From Desulfurivibrionaceae bacterium (lineage in GTDB: Bacteria; Desulfobacterota; Desulfobulbia; Desulfobulbales; VMSU01), in the NCBI GenBank assembly GCA_030145275.1, contig JAQYVV010000002.1, positions 124,001-188,000 on the forward strand: a DNA stretch of 64,000 bases, given 5' to 3'. The position numbers were made by a program, and so were the translations under genes. The notes below the pieces were generated by a model. The model ran no database searches, was not told where the DNA came from, and was given only the letters and a program-made list of their open reading frames with translations. Positions within the stretch are counted from its first letter, which is position 1; every line of letters begins with the position of its first letter. Positions 42,918 to 52,700 of the stretch are shown here, one piece after another.

Positions 42918-42944
42918 ATGCTTACTTATGCTTTATGTAAGCAT
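42918..42944. repeat. 8-bp hairpin between ccdA and the ABC operon
   Basis: ATGCTTAC (42918-42925) pairs with GTAAGCAT (42937-42944) around an 11-base loop. It is downstream of ccdA on the minus strand and may help end that transcript, although no strong T tract follows. Confidence 0.45.
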
Positions 42945-42971
42945 GGCTAGTCGTGCTTGCTGCTAAGTAAT

Positions 42972-43673
42972 TTAACTCAAGAAAGGAATAATAGAAAAAT
43001 ATCCCCCCAGTGCCGCGATGACCACAGCAGCTGACTGCCGCATGATCCCCACAAATCTCTGACCTGAATGGCTGTGCAGAATTTTCATGCTTTGAGAACT
43101 GAATATGCCGCAAAAAACCAGGGGTAGGCAATGTCCTAAACCAAAAAGAAAAAGCATGGCTACTCCCGTAATAATTTCTTTTTGCAGGGTAATTATGCCA
43201 AGGATCGGAGCGATAAAGCCGAAGGTGCAGACCCCGGAGAGGAAACCATATCCCAGTCCAAGGATTAGGGCGCCCTTTGCTCCCCGGATTTGAAAACGGC
43301 CCAGGATATTTCCGCTTGTCGAGCATTGTGCTGGTCGAAATAAAGTCCAGGCCACCCAGAGTAACAATAATCCGACACCTGCCTGCCACCAGGGACCAAC
43401 ATCGCCAAGCATTCTTCCTGCCAGGGCGCATACAATCCCTATCACCATGATCGTAATGAAAAGACCGATAGCGAAAAGAACAGCATATCCTGCCGCTTGC
43501 CGTGGGGGTGGGATGATTTTCTGTCCGGCAACGTAGGCAATGAATAGCGGAATAGTGGCGATATGGCAGGGGCTGAGCATGACACTGACCATTCCCCAGA
43601 GAAAAGCGGCCGGCAGGGCAAGGCCCGGGCCGGAACTCAGCCAGCCGGCTATGGCTATGATAATTTCATCCAT
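42972..43673 (-). CDS. ccdA: CcdA/DsbD-family thiol-disulfide membrane protein
   Basis: 233 residues with about six membrane helices. The redox Cys pair lies in VMLSPCHIATIPL (near 36) and in SGVCTFGF (near 148), the usual positions of the CcdA pair. It carries reducing equivalents from cytoplasmic thioredoxin to periplasmic thiol proteins, often for cytochrome c maturation. The start overlaps the stop of the thioredoxin lipoprotein gene (TGATG), so the two products form a working pair. Confidence 0.93.
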   Translation of the reverse strand: MDEIIIAIAGWLSSGPGLALPAAFLWGMVSVMLSPCHIATIPLFIAYVAGQKIIPPPRQAAGYAVLFAIGLFITIMVIGIVCALAGRMLGDVGPWWQAGVGLLLLWVAWTLFRPAQCSTSGNILGRFQIRGAKGALILGLGYGFLSGVCTFGFIAPILGIITLQKEIITGVAMLFLFGLGHCLPLVFCGIFSSQSMKILHSHSGQRFVGIMRQSAAVVIAALGGYFSIIPFLS

Positions 43674-44059
43674 CAGATGTCACGCAGTTCTTCGATCTTG
43701 CTTGTCATGGATTCTTTGTCCATAAAGCCGATGTGGCGGAAAACCTCGCTGCTATTTTTGTCGTAAAATATCTGGGTCGGGATGCTTGAAATTTTGAACT
43801 TCCTGGCCAGCTCCCTGTTTTCCCACACATCAATAAAGATTATTTCGGCACGTCCCTTGTACTCTTCTTTTAATTCCTCGAGAAGTGGTGCCATCATCTT
43901 GCAGGGAATGCAGGTTTTAGCGCCAAGGTCCACAAGGGTTACGGTGTTTTTAACCGGGATGCCCGGCACCACTTCTCTTGCTGTTCCTGACTCCGAGGTG
44001 GAGCAGGCGGTAAGAACCATAAGGGCGAAAATAAAGAGTGCTTTGATGTTGCGTTGCAT
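43673..44059 (-). CDS. Thioredoxin-fold lipoprotein (periplasmic)
   Basis: 128 residues from ATG 44059 with AAGGA upstream; the frame could start at 44098. A lipoprotein signal (ALFIFALMVLTAC, lipobox LTAC) is followed by a thioredoxin fold with the active site KTCIPCKMM and the cis-proline loop SSIPTQIF. It would sit on the periplasmic face of the inner or outer membrane and receive electrons from CcdA. Targets may be apocytochromes or other thiol proteins. Confidence 0.92.
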   Translation of the reverse strand: MQRNIKALFIFALMVLTACSTSESGTAREVVPGIPVKNTVTLVDLGAKTCIPCKMMAPLLEELKEEYKGRAEIIFIDVWENRELARKFKISSIPTQIFYDKNSSEVFRHIGFMDKESMTSKIEELRDI

Positions 44060-44106
44060 GGGAGATTTTTCCTTTTGTATTATTAGCATGGAAAACATGG
44101 GGATTT

Positions 44107-44218
44107 ATGTAAATATTCGGCAACACTCCAGCTGCGCCCGATCAGGCTGACTCACGTAGAACTACTACGCTTCGCCAACCTGATCGAACACATCTGAAGC
44201 GTTGTCAAGCATTTACAT
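44107..44218. repeat. Family A-like palindromic element, copy A6 (divergent)
   Basis: Ends ATGTAAATATTCGG and ATTTACAT with inner CAACACTCCAG and CATCTGAAGCGTTG. The element contains CGATCAGGCTG and its inverse CAACCTGATCG. It shares the plan of family A, with changed but still complementary ends. Confidence 0.65.
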
Positions 44219-44282
44219 TTTGTTGGTTATTGTTGTTTTCCAGTGTTAGTCGAATATTTACGGATTTATTCTCGGTATTTGT

Positions 44283-45218
44283 TCATTTTCCAGCACATAG
44301 TAGAGCTGAGTTTTCACAGCTACCAAGCTCAGGTTGCAGAACTGTGTGGTTTATGCCGAATTTTTCGGCCAGAACTTCTTGCATCTCCTGAAGCACTTTA
44401 TTGACCTCACTTAACGGGATGTCCTCGGAAAAATCCACATGGGTCTCAAAATGGATGCGCTTGTCATTCAACTGCCAGAGATGGGCGTGATGGATATTTT
44501 CCACCATGGTAATTTCAGTTAGGGCTGTCTCGATTTCGTCAAGTCTGATCCCGGCAGGGGCAAATTGCATTAATACTCCCAAGGTCTCCATCAGAAAGCC
44601 GAAAGAGGCGTAAATCAGGTAGATGGCAATAAGGATGGAAAGCAGACTGTCGATCCAGATCAGGCCAAGATACTTCATGCAGAGACCACCGAGCAGAACT
44701 GCCACCGAGGTAAAGACATCGGTGAATAGATGCAGGTAGGCGCTCTTGATATTCATGTTTTCAGCGGCATCGTCTTTCAATAGCAAAACGGATGCCGCAT
44801 TCAAAATAATGCTTAAAAGGGCTAGTCCGATAACCCAGTTTGAAGCAATGGGTTCAGGGTGATAAAGGCGAAATATCGCCTCCTTGATCAGATAGGCGCC
44901 GATAACCAGCAAGGATGCGGCATTGAGCATGGCTGCAAGAATTTCGGCCCGTTTATAGCCGAAGGTCTTGTCATTGGAGAAATCTCGATTTGATAATCTT
45001 TCGGCCAGATAGCTGATTGTCAGAGCGATGACGTCACTGAAATTATGCAGGGCATCAGACAGAAGTGCCAGGCTGCCGGAAATAAGCCCTCCGACAATCT
45101 GGCCCAGGGTTATGACCACATTCAAAGCAATAGCAATGGCAAGCCTGCGGCCTTTTAGGTCCCCATGATGGTAGTGCCCGTGGCCATGATGATCGTGGTG
45201 ATCATGATTGTGTTCCAT
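44283..45218 (-). CDS. CDF-family zinc/cobalt/cadmium exporter (CzcD/ZitB-like)
   Basis: 311 residues with a His/Asp-rich N-terminus (HNHDHHDHHGHGHYHHGD) and six membrane helices. The metal-site signature is SLALLSDALHNFSD (about 48-61), with a second site in YLHLFTDVFTS. The C-terminal cytoplasmic domain contains HHAHLWQLNDKRIHFETH. It exports divalent metals such as zinc in exchange for protons. Downstream of the mini-thioredoxin gene, same strand; with the ArsR-controlled permease it suggests a heavy-metal resistance cluster. Confidence 0.95.
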   Translation of the reverse strand: MEHNHDHHDHHGHGHYHHGDLKGRRLAIAIALNVVITLGQIVGGLISGSLALLSDALHNFSDVIALTISYLAERLSNRDFSNDKTFGYKRAEILAAMLNAASLLVIGAYLIKEAIFRLYHPEPIASNWVIGLALLSIILNAASVLLLKDDAAENMNIKSAYLHLFTDVFTSVAVLLGGLCMKYLGLIWIDSLLSILIAIYLIYASFGFLMETLGVLMQFAPAGIRLDEIETALTEITMVENIHHAHLWQLNDKRIHFETHVDFSEDIPLSEVNKVLQEMQEVLAEKFGINHTVLQPELGSCENSALLCAGK

Positions 45219-45266
45219 TTGAACGCCTTGAGTTGAAAGATGAAAATTGCAAGGTTATGTAGGTAA

Positions 45267-45497
45267 TTATTTCAGCCAACTTATAATTTCATCTTTTGAT
45301 GGCACTTTACCAACGCATTTAATCGTGCCGTCAATGACAACCGCAGGGGTTGAAAGCACACCCGCCATTGCCATTTCCTGGAAGTCGGTAACTTTTTCAA
45401 TCTTGGCATCAATTTTGTTCTCTTCTATTGTTGATTTTAGCAGATCTGCAACCTTTTGACAGTTTGGGCACCCTGGGCCCATTATTTTGATAAGCAT
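45267..45497 (-). CDS. Small thioredoxin-like protein (redox-active disulfide protein 2 type)
   Basis: 76 residues: IKIMGPGCPNCQKVADLL carries the CPNC active site and LSTPAVVIDG the cis-proline. The family is commonly found beside DUF318/ArsP permeases and ArsR regulators, as here. It probably acts in reduction or handling of thiol-bound metalloids. The S23-type cassette at 45539-45985 lies between it and the permease, which are usually adjacent. Confidence 0.92.
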   Translation of the reverse strand: MLIKIMGPGCPNCQKVADLLKSTIEENKIDAKIEKVTDFQEMAMAGVLSTPAVVIDGTIKCVGKVPSKDEIISWLK

Positions 45498-45538
45498 GTT
45501 TTATACTCCTTAAATTGCAAGATGAAAGTTGAGAGGGA

Positions 45539-45985
45539 CAAGTTGCAAGATGAAAGATGCAAGTTGAAAGGTTTAGGATCGATGCTCATGCAGTTTTCTG
45601 GGCGATCTTTTTGCTTTTGATGAAGCCTGCCAGCATGGATGATAGTTCCGCTGTTTCTTTATGCCATTTTTTGCCTGTTTCCCTGTTTATATATTCTATT
45701 TCCATACCTATATAAACTTGGGTTCGTAGTTCTCCGCAGGAGCCTTTAGTGTAGCCAAGAAAGCGGATACAGTCCTGAGCTGATAAACGCTCTACACCTT
45801 CTGCAATATTACTCGGGATAGAGAGTGCCGATCTGGTAATTTGATCGCGAAATCCCCAATCTTTCAAATCGCGTAATTCCTTATAAATATCACTACAAAG
45901 CCGCGCACTCCTCTTCCAAACATCCAAATCCTCAAACTTCATTTAGCCTCCCCCTTTCAACTTGCATCTTTCATCTTTCAACTTG
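45539..45985. mobile_element. Four-helix-bundle gene cassette bounded by 33-bp inverted repeats
   Basis: Left end 45539-45571 and right end 45953-45985 are inverted copies with 32 of 33 bases matching (only position 8 differs, C for A). The cores are CAAGTTGCAAGATG on the left and CATCTTTCAACTTG on the right. Inside lies one gene, the S23/IVS-type protein at 45586-45942. No transposase is present and no target-site duplication could be recognised. The cassette interrupts the permease/mini-thioredoxin pair. Confidence 0.8.
45586..45942 (-). CDS. Four helix bundle protein (S23 / 23S rRNA intervening-sequence type)
   Basis: 118 residues. The sequence MKFEDLDVWKRSARLCSDIY, then WGFRDQITRSALSIPSNIAE and GELRTQVYIGMEI is the TIGR02436/S23 family signature. 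These proteins form pentameric four-helix bundles; relatives are encoded in 23S rRNA intervening sequences, and one (Avd) serves diversity-generating retroelements. The function here is unknown. The gene lies entirely inside a pair of near-perfect 33-bp inverted repeats, so it looks like a passenger of a small mobile or miniature element. Confidence 0.95.
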   Translation of the reverse strand: MKFEDLDVWKRSARLCSDIYKELRDLKDWGFRDQITRSALSIPSNIAEGVERLSAQDCIRFLGYTKGSCGELRTQVYIGMEIEYINRETGKKWHKETAELSSMLAGFIKSKKIAQKTA

Positions 45986-45988
45986 TAC

Positions 45989-47086
45989 CTATATCAGTAC
46001 ATTAAATAAATAGCCAACCAGCAAAATTCCTCCGCCGACTACACCAACAAAGGTACCGATAAGTCTTGGTTTTAAAACTTTACGCAAGATAACCATCTCA
46101 GGCAGAGAAAGGGCGATAACGCTCATCATGAAGGCAAGCACCGTTCCCAGTGCGGCGCCCTTTTCCAGCAAGGCATGAATAATGGGCACAATACCTGCGG
46201 CATTGGAATACATGGGGATGCCGACTAATACTGCGGCGGGAACACTCCACCAGGCTTCTTTACCCATGATAGCTGCCATGAACCCTTCCGGCACATAACC
46301 GTGGATGCCGGCTCCAACACCGATTCCGGCTATTACATAGATCCAAACTTTGCCAACAATGTCCTTTACGGCTTCCCTGCCTCTAGCAATACGATCATCC
46401 CAGGATAAATTGTCTTCCGGGACATCGTCAGCACTGGCACGTATTTCACGGACCCATCCTTCTATGTGATTCTCCATGCCCAGGCGTCCAATGACCCAGC
46501 CGCCGATAATGGCTACTAAAAGTCCGGTTACAAGGTACAACAAGGCGACTTTCCATCCTAGTAAACCATAAAGAAGAACCAGGGCAATTTCGTTGACCAT
46601 GGGGGCGGCGATAAGAAATGACAAGGTGACCCCTAGCGGTACGCCCACAGTGACAAACCCCATAAAAAGAGGGACAGCTGAACAGGAACAAAAGGGGGTG
46701 ACAATGCCAAGAAAGGCCGCCAGGACATTTCCCACCGACTCACGTTTACCGGCCAATATTTTTCTAGTGCGCTCAGGGGTGAAAAAGGTACGGATGATTC
46801 CAACCACAAAGACGATGATGGTAAGCAGCATTAGAACCTTGGGGGTGTCGTAAATAAAAAACTGGATAGCTTCACCCAGGTGACTGCCCCTGCTAATGTT
46901 AAAGAGCTCATAGGTCAGGTAATGTGAAAATGTTTCAAGCTGCTTATATATAATGTACCAGAGCGCCGTTCCCGCTACGCCGTATGCGACCTGCTTTGAG
47001 GAGGGACGCTTTCTTTTGCTCAGTTCAGGATCCTGTGTGCAGCTATCATTGTTGTTTTGGTACTTTTTAGCGAGTAGCTTTGCCAT
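45989..47086 (-). CDS. DUF318/ArsP-type permease
   Basis: 365 residues with about eight membrane helices. The metal/metalloid motif is TPFCSCSAVPLFMG (about 130-143); the second half has GIPMYSNAAGIVPI. The N-terminus is hydrophilic (about 35 residues). The family includes ArsP, which exports trivalent organoarsenicals, and other metal exporters. The start overlaps the end of the arsR gene by 20 bases. Substrate is inferred from the ArsR neighbour. Confidence 0.92.
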   Translation of the reverse strand: MAKLLAKKYQNNNDSCTQDPELSKRKRPSSKQVAYGVAGTALWYIIYKQLETFSHYLTYELFNISRGSHLGEAIQFFIYDTPKVLMLLTIIVFVVGIIRTFFTPERTRKILAGKRESVGNVLAAFLGIVTPFCSCSAVPLFMGFVTVGVPLGVTLSFLIAAPMVNEIALVLLYGLLGWKVALLYLVTGLLVAIIGGWVIGRLGMENHIEGWVREIRASADDVPEDNLSWDDRIARGREAVKDIVGKVWIYVIAGIGVGAGIHGYVPEGFMAAIMGKEAWWSVPAAVLVGIPMYSNAAGIVPIIHALLEKGAALGTVLAFMMSVIALSLPEMVILRKVLKPRLIGTFVGVVGGGILLVGYLFNVLI

Positions 47087-47450
47087 TTTTTTTCATCCCT
47101 ATCTCATTTGAAGCACAGATTGTTATTCGGTCAGCTTGATCTGCTTGATTCTTGGCCTCTTTTATGTGGGGATCGTCTCCAAGCCACCCTTTGATGTTTT
47201 TTTGCATTGTGGCAGCATATTGGTTGTCTGGATCAATTGTCAGGGTGTAATTGACCCAGGCTCCGTCTTTCCAAGACTCAACCAGATCAGCATCTTCAAG
47301 TATTTTTAAATGCTTTGACACCGTTGATTGTGCCAGTCCTAAAACACCGGTTATTTCACAAACGCAAAGCCCTTTGAGTTCCAATATTTTCAAGATCTTG
47401 ACCCTGTTTGGGTCGGATAATGCTTTCATAACACGAATAAAATTTCTCAA
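47067..47450 (-). CDS. ArsR-family transcriptional repressor
   Basis: About 127 residues. Winged-helix DNA-binding fold (LSDPNRVKILKILELKGLCV, GLAQSTVSKHLKILEDADLV). The metalloid-sensing pair lies in LKGLCVCEI, matching the ArsR ELCVC site. I place the start at TTG 47450, because AAGGAGG lies just before it; the longer frame from TTG 47477 would place its start codon inside the operator palindrome 47467-47488. It should repress the permease/mini-thioredoxin/CDF run. The C-terminal tail is hydrophilic. Confidence 0.93.
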   Translation of the reverse strand: MRNFIRVMKALSDPNRVKILKILELKGLCVCEITGVLGLAQSTVSKHLKILEDADLVESWKDGAWVNYTLTIDPDNQYAATMQKNIKGWLGDDPHIKEAKNQADQADRITICASNEIGMKKNGKATR

Positions 47451-47466
47451 TATATCCTCCTTTCGC

Positions 47467-47488
47467 CATATCGCCAAATGACGATATG
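47467..47488. promoter_or_regulatory. Probable ArsR operator palindrome
   Basis: CATATCG (47467-47473) and CGATATG (47482-47488) form a perfect 7+7 inverted repeat with an 8-base centre, very like ATATCG-type ArsR boxes. It lies directly upstream of the proposed arsR start, as expected for autorepression. Confidence 0.75.
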
Positions 47489-47585
47489 TAGAGTAATATA
47501 AGTGCTCTATTTATAATGTCAAGAAAAAGGGGTATTCGATGGAATTATCTGAGAGGGATTAGGGGGGGAGACGAATAGTGAGAGG

Positions 47586-47738
47586 TTAGCGATCAATTAA
47601 GTACACCCAAGATTGCGTACCCCTGAGGCCGTAAGCGTTTCAGGGGCACCCCGATGTGCGTGATCGAGCCACGCGATTATACCCCCTGTATATCACGGGG
47701 GTCGATCACGTGCAGCGGGGTGTTCATGGAGCGCTTAC
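47586..47738 (-). repeat. Family C element, full copy C4 (inverted)
   Basis: TTAGCGATCAATTAAGTACA (47586) on the left, GTAAGCGTTTCAGGGGCACC in the middle and GGAGCGCTTAC at the right end (47738). It is close to identical with C3 in the outer and central parts. It lies downstream of the Na/Pi symporter gene. Confidence 0.9.
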
Positions 47739-47771
47739 ATTGAGACCGTTGCCGGATTTAAAGTATTGCTG

Positions 47772-49493
47772 TTATGATTCATCCTTGTTTTTTGTTTTTT
47801 CATCCTCCAGAATTGTTTTCATGTCCAAAGCCCGGTCAAAATTATTAATTTGTTCCTGGGTTAGCAGCAAATCTTTGAGGCTAAAGACCTGGAGTCGGCA
47901 TGATTGCGTGAAGAGCCGATTAACCAGAAGGAGGGAGGATATGTCCATTTTATGGACTTTCTTATCTGCAGCAGCAGCCATGGTTTCTTGCATAAAACGC
48001 TTGTCTTGGTTTTCAACCCGGACAAATGTTTCAAGCAGCTTTGCGTATTGTTCTTCCTGGTTTTTTAACTGTTTGATACGGTCCATGTCATGGTGAAGTT
48101 CCACCAGTCTTTTGCGGAACAAGATGTACTGGCTATTGAGATAGAGGTTTTCCGAACCGTCAAACTCCTCTAAGTTCTGTTTTATTCCTTTGATGTTTTT
48201 TGTTGAGTTGATGATATTTCTGGAGGCGTAGATAATGCGCTCAAGTTCATGGGCTTCACCCTCTTCCAAGGTCTCTGATTGTAGTCGGGAGTAGAATGAA
48301 AAAATCTCGCCATGCAGAATCTTTATATTTTCATAGAGGCTGTCGGTGGAGAATTTTTTTCTGATATCCTTTTCAAAGGGTGTTGGTCCGTCAAAAACAA
48401 TATTTTCTTCGATTTTCAGTATTCGGATGCCATAAAGCTGGCATTCAAGCAGAAGGTGGGTGATCTCATTTCTCAAGGCCGTAGCTGCGGCCTCCACAAC
48501 CTCTGTGGGTGTGTTGTGGATATAAACCGCCAGGACCGCCTTGTGGTCGGGATATATTTTAACCAGAAATCTTGCCAGTAATCCGACAAATGGGAAAAAG
48601 ACAATGACACCCATCACATTGAAAAGCGTGTGGAAAAGAGCCAGGCCCATGACGCTGTTGGATTCTATATTGATAAAAAATTCAATAAAGGCAACAAAGA
48701 TTGGAATTCCTAAAAGAGCGACAATACCTGTGACCAGATTGAATACCAGGTGGCTCATTCCCACCCTTTTTTTGGCCTGGGTGCCGCCAATGGTGCCAAG
48801 TAAAACTGTGACGGTTGTGCCCATGTTGGCGCCGATGATCATTGCCACCCCAATATTAAAAGTTATGATCTGGCTGTGTAGGGCAGTTAGAACAATGGCA
48901 ATACTGGCTGAGCTTGACTGCATGAGGGCAGTGAGAAGTGTACCGACCAAAACGTAGAGCCAAGGACCATAGTTTGGGATGTCCTTGAGGTCAAAGCTTT
49001 GGGCAAAGACTTCAACACTCTCTTTCATGTAATTAAGGCCGAGAAAGAGAAAGCCAAAGCCGATAAGCAGACGGCTTAAATGAAAAAATTTCTTGGATGA
49101 GCTGAAAAGAATAAGGCCGATACCGCCAATACCGATGAGAGGGAGGGCAAAGGCTTCAATTTTAAGCTTGAAACCCAGGCTGGCGACAATCCAGGCCGTG
49201 AAAGTTGTGCCGATGTTGGAGCCCATCATGACGCCAATGGCATTTTCCATGCTCATGACTCCGGCACCCACAAAGGCAAGAACCATAAGGGAAACGGCGG
49301 AACTGCTTTGCAGGATCGCCGTAACCAGAGAGCCGCTGCCGATTGCTTTTAGTTTGCCATCGGTGTAAAGCCTGATCATGCGTCTAAAAGCCCTTCCTGA
49401 TAGGGCCTTGACTGATTCTTCCAGCAGGATCATGCCAAAAAGAAAGACACCGAGTCCGGCCAGCAGTTGCCAGATATCAAAAGTTTGGTTCAT
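47772..49493 (-). CDS. Na+/phosphate symporter with PhoU-like domain
   Basis: 573 residues. The N-terminal two-thirds are an NptA/PF02690 symporter with two inverted repeats carrying QSSS (AILQSSSAVSLM about 59-70, and ALMQSSSASIAIV about 190-202). The C-terminal part (about 330-560) is helical with a PhoU-like arrangement, thought to regulate transport. It imports phosphate, or moves related anions, using the sodium gradient. Neighbouring family-C and family-D elements bracket the gene. Confidence 0.93.
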   Translation of the reverse strand: MNQTFDIWQLLAGLGVFLFGMILLEESVKALSGRAFRRMIRLYTDGKLKAIGSGSLVTAILQSSSAVSLMVLAFVGAGVMSMENAIGVMMGSNIGTTFTAWIVASLGFKLKIEAFALPLIGIGGIGLILFSSSKKFFHLSRLLIGFGFLFLGLNYMKESVEVFAQSFDLKDIPNYGPWLYVLVGTLLTALMQSSSASIAIVLTALHSQIITFNIGVAMIIGANMGTTVTVLLGTIGGTQAKKRVGMSHLVFNLVTGIVALLGIPIFVAFIEFFINIESNSVMGLALFHTLFNVMGVIVFFPFVGLLARFLVKIYPDHKAVLAVYIHNTPTEVVEAAATALRNEITHLLLECQLYGIRILKIEENIVFDGPTPFEKDIRKKFSTDSLYENIKILHGEIFSFYSRLQSETLEEGEAHELERIIYASRNIINSTKNIKGIKQNLEEFDGSENLYLNSQYILFRKRLVELHHDMDRIKQLKNQEEQYAKLLETFVRVENQDKRFMQETMAAAADKKVHKMDISSLLLVNRLFTQSCRLQVFSLKDLLLTQEQINNFDRALDMKTILEDEKTKNKDES

Positions 49494-49530
49494 AGGAATA
49501 GATTATATCCTTAAAATTTTGTTCAGTGTA

Positions 49531-49692
49531 CTAATCCGGATAAACCGGAAATAAGTGCCTTAACAGTAGAGTGTAACATGTTTATTTCAAAATACTTTTT
49601 AGCATTTCGTGTTTTTTACACCCCTCAGGTAAGCGTTAGACTCCGAGGGGGTACTGAACTGAGTGGCAGAAATTCAGCACTAAGGCACTAAT
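49531..49692 (+). repeat. Family D element, copy D2
   Basis: Hairpin 1 TCCGG/CCGGA (49535-49549), closing stem AGTGCCTTA (49554-49562) with TAAGGCACT (49681-49689). The interior contains CAGGTAAGCG and AGACTCCGAG, as in family A. It sits between two minus-strand genes. Confidence 0.8.
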
Positions 49693-49737
49693 CGTGCGGC
49701 CAAACATTTATATTTTCGCTGGTTTACGTAAGTGTAC

Positions 49738-52700
49738 TTATCCGCAACAGACTTGGTCGATAACCGCTTTCATTTCGTTAAGCGTATAAGGTTTAGGCAA
49801 AGCGTGGAGAAAACCGTAGTCTTTGTAATTTGACATAACCGGATCATTGGCATAGCCGCTTGAAACAACAGCTTGGACACCGGGGTCAAATTGCAGCAGC
49901 CTGCTCATCACCTCTTCACCTCCAAGGCCACCAGGTATAGTCAAGTCGAGGATAAGGAGATCAAAGGGCCGTCCTTCGTCATGGGCCTTTTCATAAAGGG
50001 CAAGAGCGCTATCTCCTTCTGTTGCGAGAACAACTTCATGTCCCATGATTTCCAGTAACTTCTGTGATAGCTCCCTGATCATGGCCTCATCATCCATAAC
50101 GAGAACCTTTTTTCCTTTTGCCACAGTTTCCGGAGGTGGTGAGCTTGGTTGAGTGGTGAGACTTTTCCCAGATGAAGCAGGAATATATACATAGACACTG
50201 GTTCCAGTTCCCCTCTTGGAATCAACAAAAATATAACCTTTATGGTTTCTTATAATTGAGTAGGTGATGGACAAGCCTAAGCCCTTCCCTTTTTCAGCAC
50301 CTCTAGCGTTCATGGTAAAATAGGGATCAAATATCCTGGACAGATATTCCTCTGGAATCCCCTGGCCATCATCTTGAAAGCAAATCATGACATAATCACC
50401 TGGGGACAAAGGGAGACCAGAGTCACCCTGGTCCTGGTTGACGACAATATTCTTACCCTTGATCTGCAGCGTTCCATCGGCAGCCATTGAATCTTTAGCA
50501 TTTTCTATTATGTTGAAAAAGGCTTGGGAAATCTGATTTATGTCAATGGAGGCAGGCCACAGATCGTCCGGCAGAAAGTATAAAGGTTTTACCTTGGAAC
50601 CGCTTAGGGTAAGATCAACGGCACTATGGACAACCTCTTTTATATCATTCAACTCTTTTATAGGCTTCCCACCTGAAGAAAACGTGATGAACTTATTGGC
50701 CAGTTCTGTGGCTTTGTGGGAGGCTTGCATTGCCTCGTTAAGTTCCTTGCTGGCCTCACTGTCAGGCTTCAGGTGCAACTGGGCCAGATCAATGTTGCCG
50801 ATTATCACAGACAGCAAGTTGTTGAAGTCGTGAGCAATCCCACCGGCAAGGACACCGATGGATTCCATCTTTTTGGACTTAAGAAGCTCATCTTCAACCC
50901 GGTGGCGCTCCTCTATCTCATGCTTGAGCTGGATGTTTGCTACGTGTATTTTACTGGTTCGTTCCTCCACCAGTTTTTCAAGATTCCGATGATGGGCCTC
51001 GAGTTCCTGTTCAATCTCTTTGCGGTGGGTTATGTCCTTCACTATGCCGTCGAGGAGCACCCTGCCATCTGGGGCATCGTTATTAATTCTGACACTGATG
51101 TTGACCCAGATTATCGTGTTATCTCTGCGTCTGAAACGGGTCTCAAAGTTGGAAACCACACCTGTTTTCTTTAAAAGATGGAACAACTTTTTCCGGTCGA
51201 GAGGTTCAACATAAGCTTGACTGGGAATGTCATCAGCTTCAGCAAGCAACTGCTCACTGTCTTCACACCCCATAATCAGGGCCAATTCTGTATTGGCAGT
51301 TAGAAGTTTCCCGTCTGGCGTTGATTGGAAAATGCCTTCGGTGGCGTTCTCAAAAATCGACCTGTACTTTTCTTCAGCCTGTTGTGCCCGGTTATAAGCA
51401 GTTTCGAGCTCTCTGTTGAATCTTTGTAGATTCCTTGTTCTGGTGAAATAGAACAGGAAAATGACGGAAAGAATGGTGCTGATGCAAAGCAAATAAAACC
51501 ACCAGGTTCGCCAGAAAACCTCGGCTACATGAATGCGGACGCTAAACGGTGAATCATTCCACAGTCCGTCATTGTTGGCTGCCATGATTTTTAGCGTATA
51601 GTCTCCGCCGGACAGCCCAGAGTACCGGCCGAAACGTTGCTTGCCCGCAGAAAACCAGTCTTGATCCCACCCTTCGAGGATATACTTATACTGGTTGTTT
51701 GCTGACTGGGAAAAATTAAGGGCAGAGTAGGTAAATTCGAAAAAATTATGCCGCCAGTCCAGATTAACTTCCTTCCCTTGGGACATAGTGGGGTTAGAGA
51801 GGATTGTTCCCCCCCCCTGAGTTAGCGAAGTCAAGTAGATAGGCGGTTCAAAAGGATTTAAGATTATCTTTTCCGGGTAAAAAGAGTTTGCCCCGTTCAA
51901 ACCTGTAAACCACATCTGGCCATCTAGAGTTCTGAGTGCACTTGTGCCGTACAGACTGAAACTGTTATCCTGCAAGCCATCATCTTTTGTATAGACACGG
52001 GTCACCCTTTCCTGTTCGGGGGCAAAGACAATCAAGCCCGCGTCGGAACCAAGCCATAGCAAGCCAGCACCGTCTTCAAGAATAGTCCTGACGGACATGG
52101 TTGGAAATCCGTGCTGTCTGCCATAACGCAAGAATCTCCGGTTCAACGGATCGAACTTGTTTAATCCCCGGTCGGTACTGACCCAGAATGTTCCCTCTGC
52201 ATCAACATACAGATCATTGATCACATTGCTGCTGACACTGAAAGGATCATCGGCATCATGGCTGTAGCGGACAAACTTCTCTGTGCGCGGGGTGAAGCGA
52301 TACAGTCCTCCATGTGATTGTATCCACATGTGGCCATCGTTACCCTGCAGAAGAGAAACTATAAAACCGTCACGCAGTCCTTCCGATGCGTGAGATTGGC
52401 TCTCGTAGCCAGTGAACAGCCCACTCTTCTTGTTGAATTTAAACAAACCGTAATTTTCAATACCAAACCAGAAAATATCCGAATCAGTACGGTCTTCAAC
52501 GATCATCCTTGCTGTCTTTGCGACAAGAGGGTTCTGGTAGCGTTTAAGGACAATACCCTTGTCCCGGTCAAACAGGTTTAGGATACCGTCGTCAGTAGAG
52601 ACCCAGAAGTTGCCATCACTGTCTTCGAGCATTGAAAAGGCATATTGGTTCCAAAGTGCCAGCTGATTCCCAGGATCTGCCTGGAAGTAAGTCCACCTTT

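Noticed and set aside
47656-48096. Plus-strand frame beginning in family C copy C4
   Set aside because: Antisense to the end of the Na/Pi symporter gene and repeat-derived at its start.
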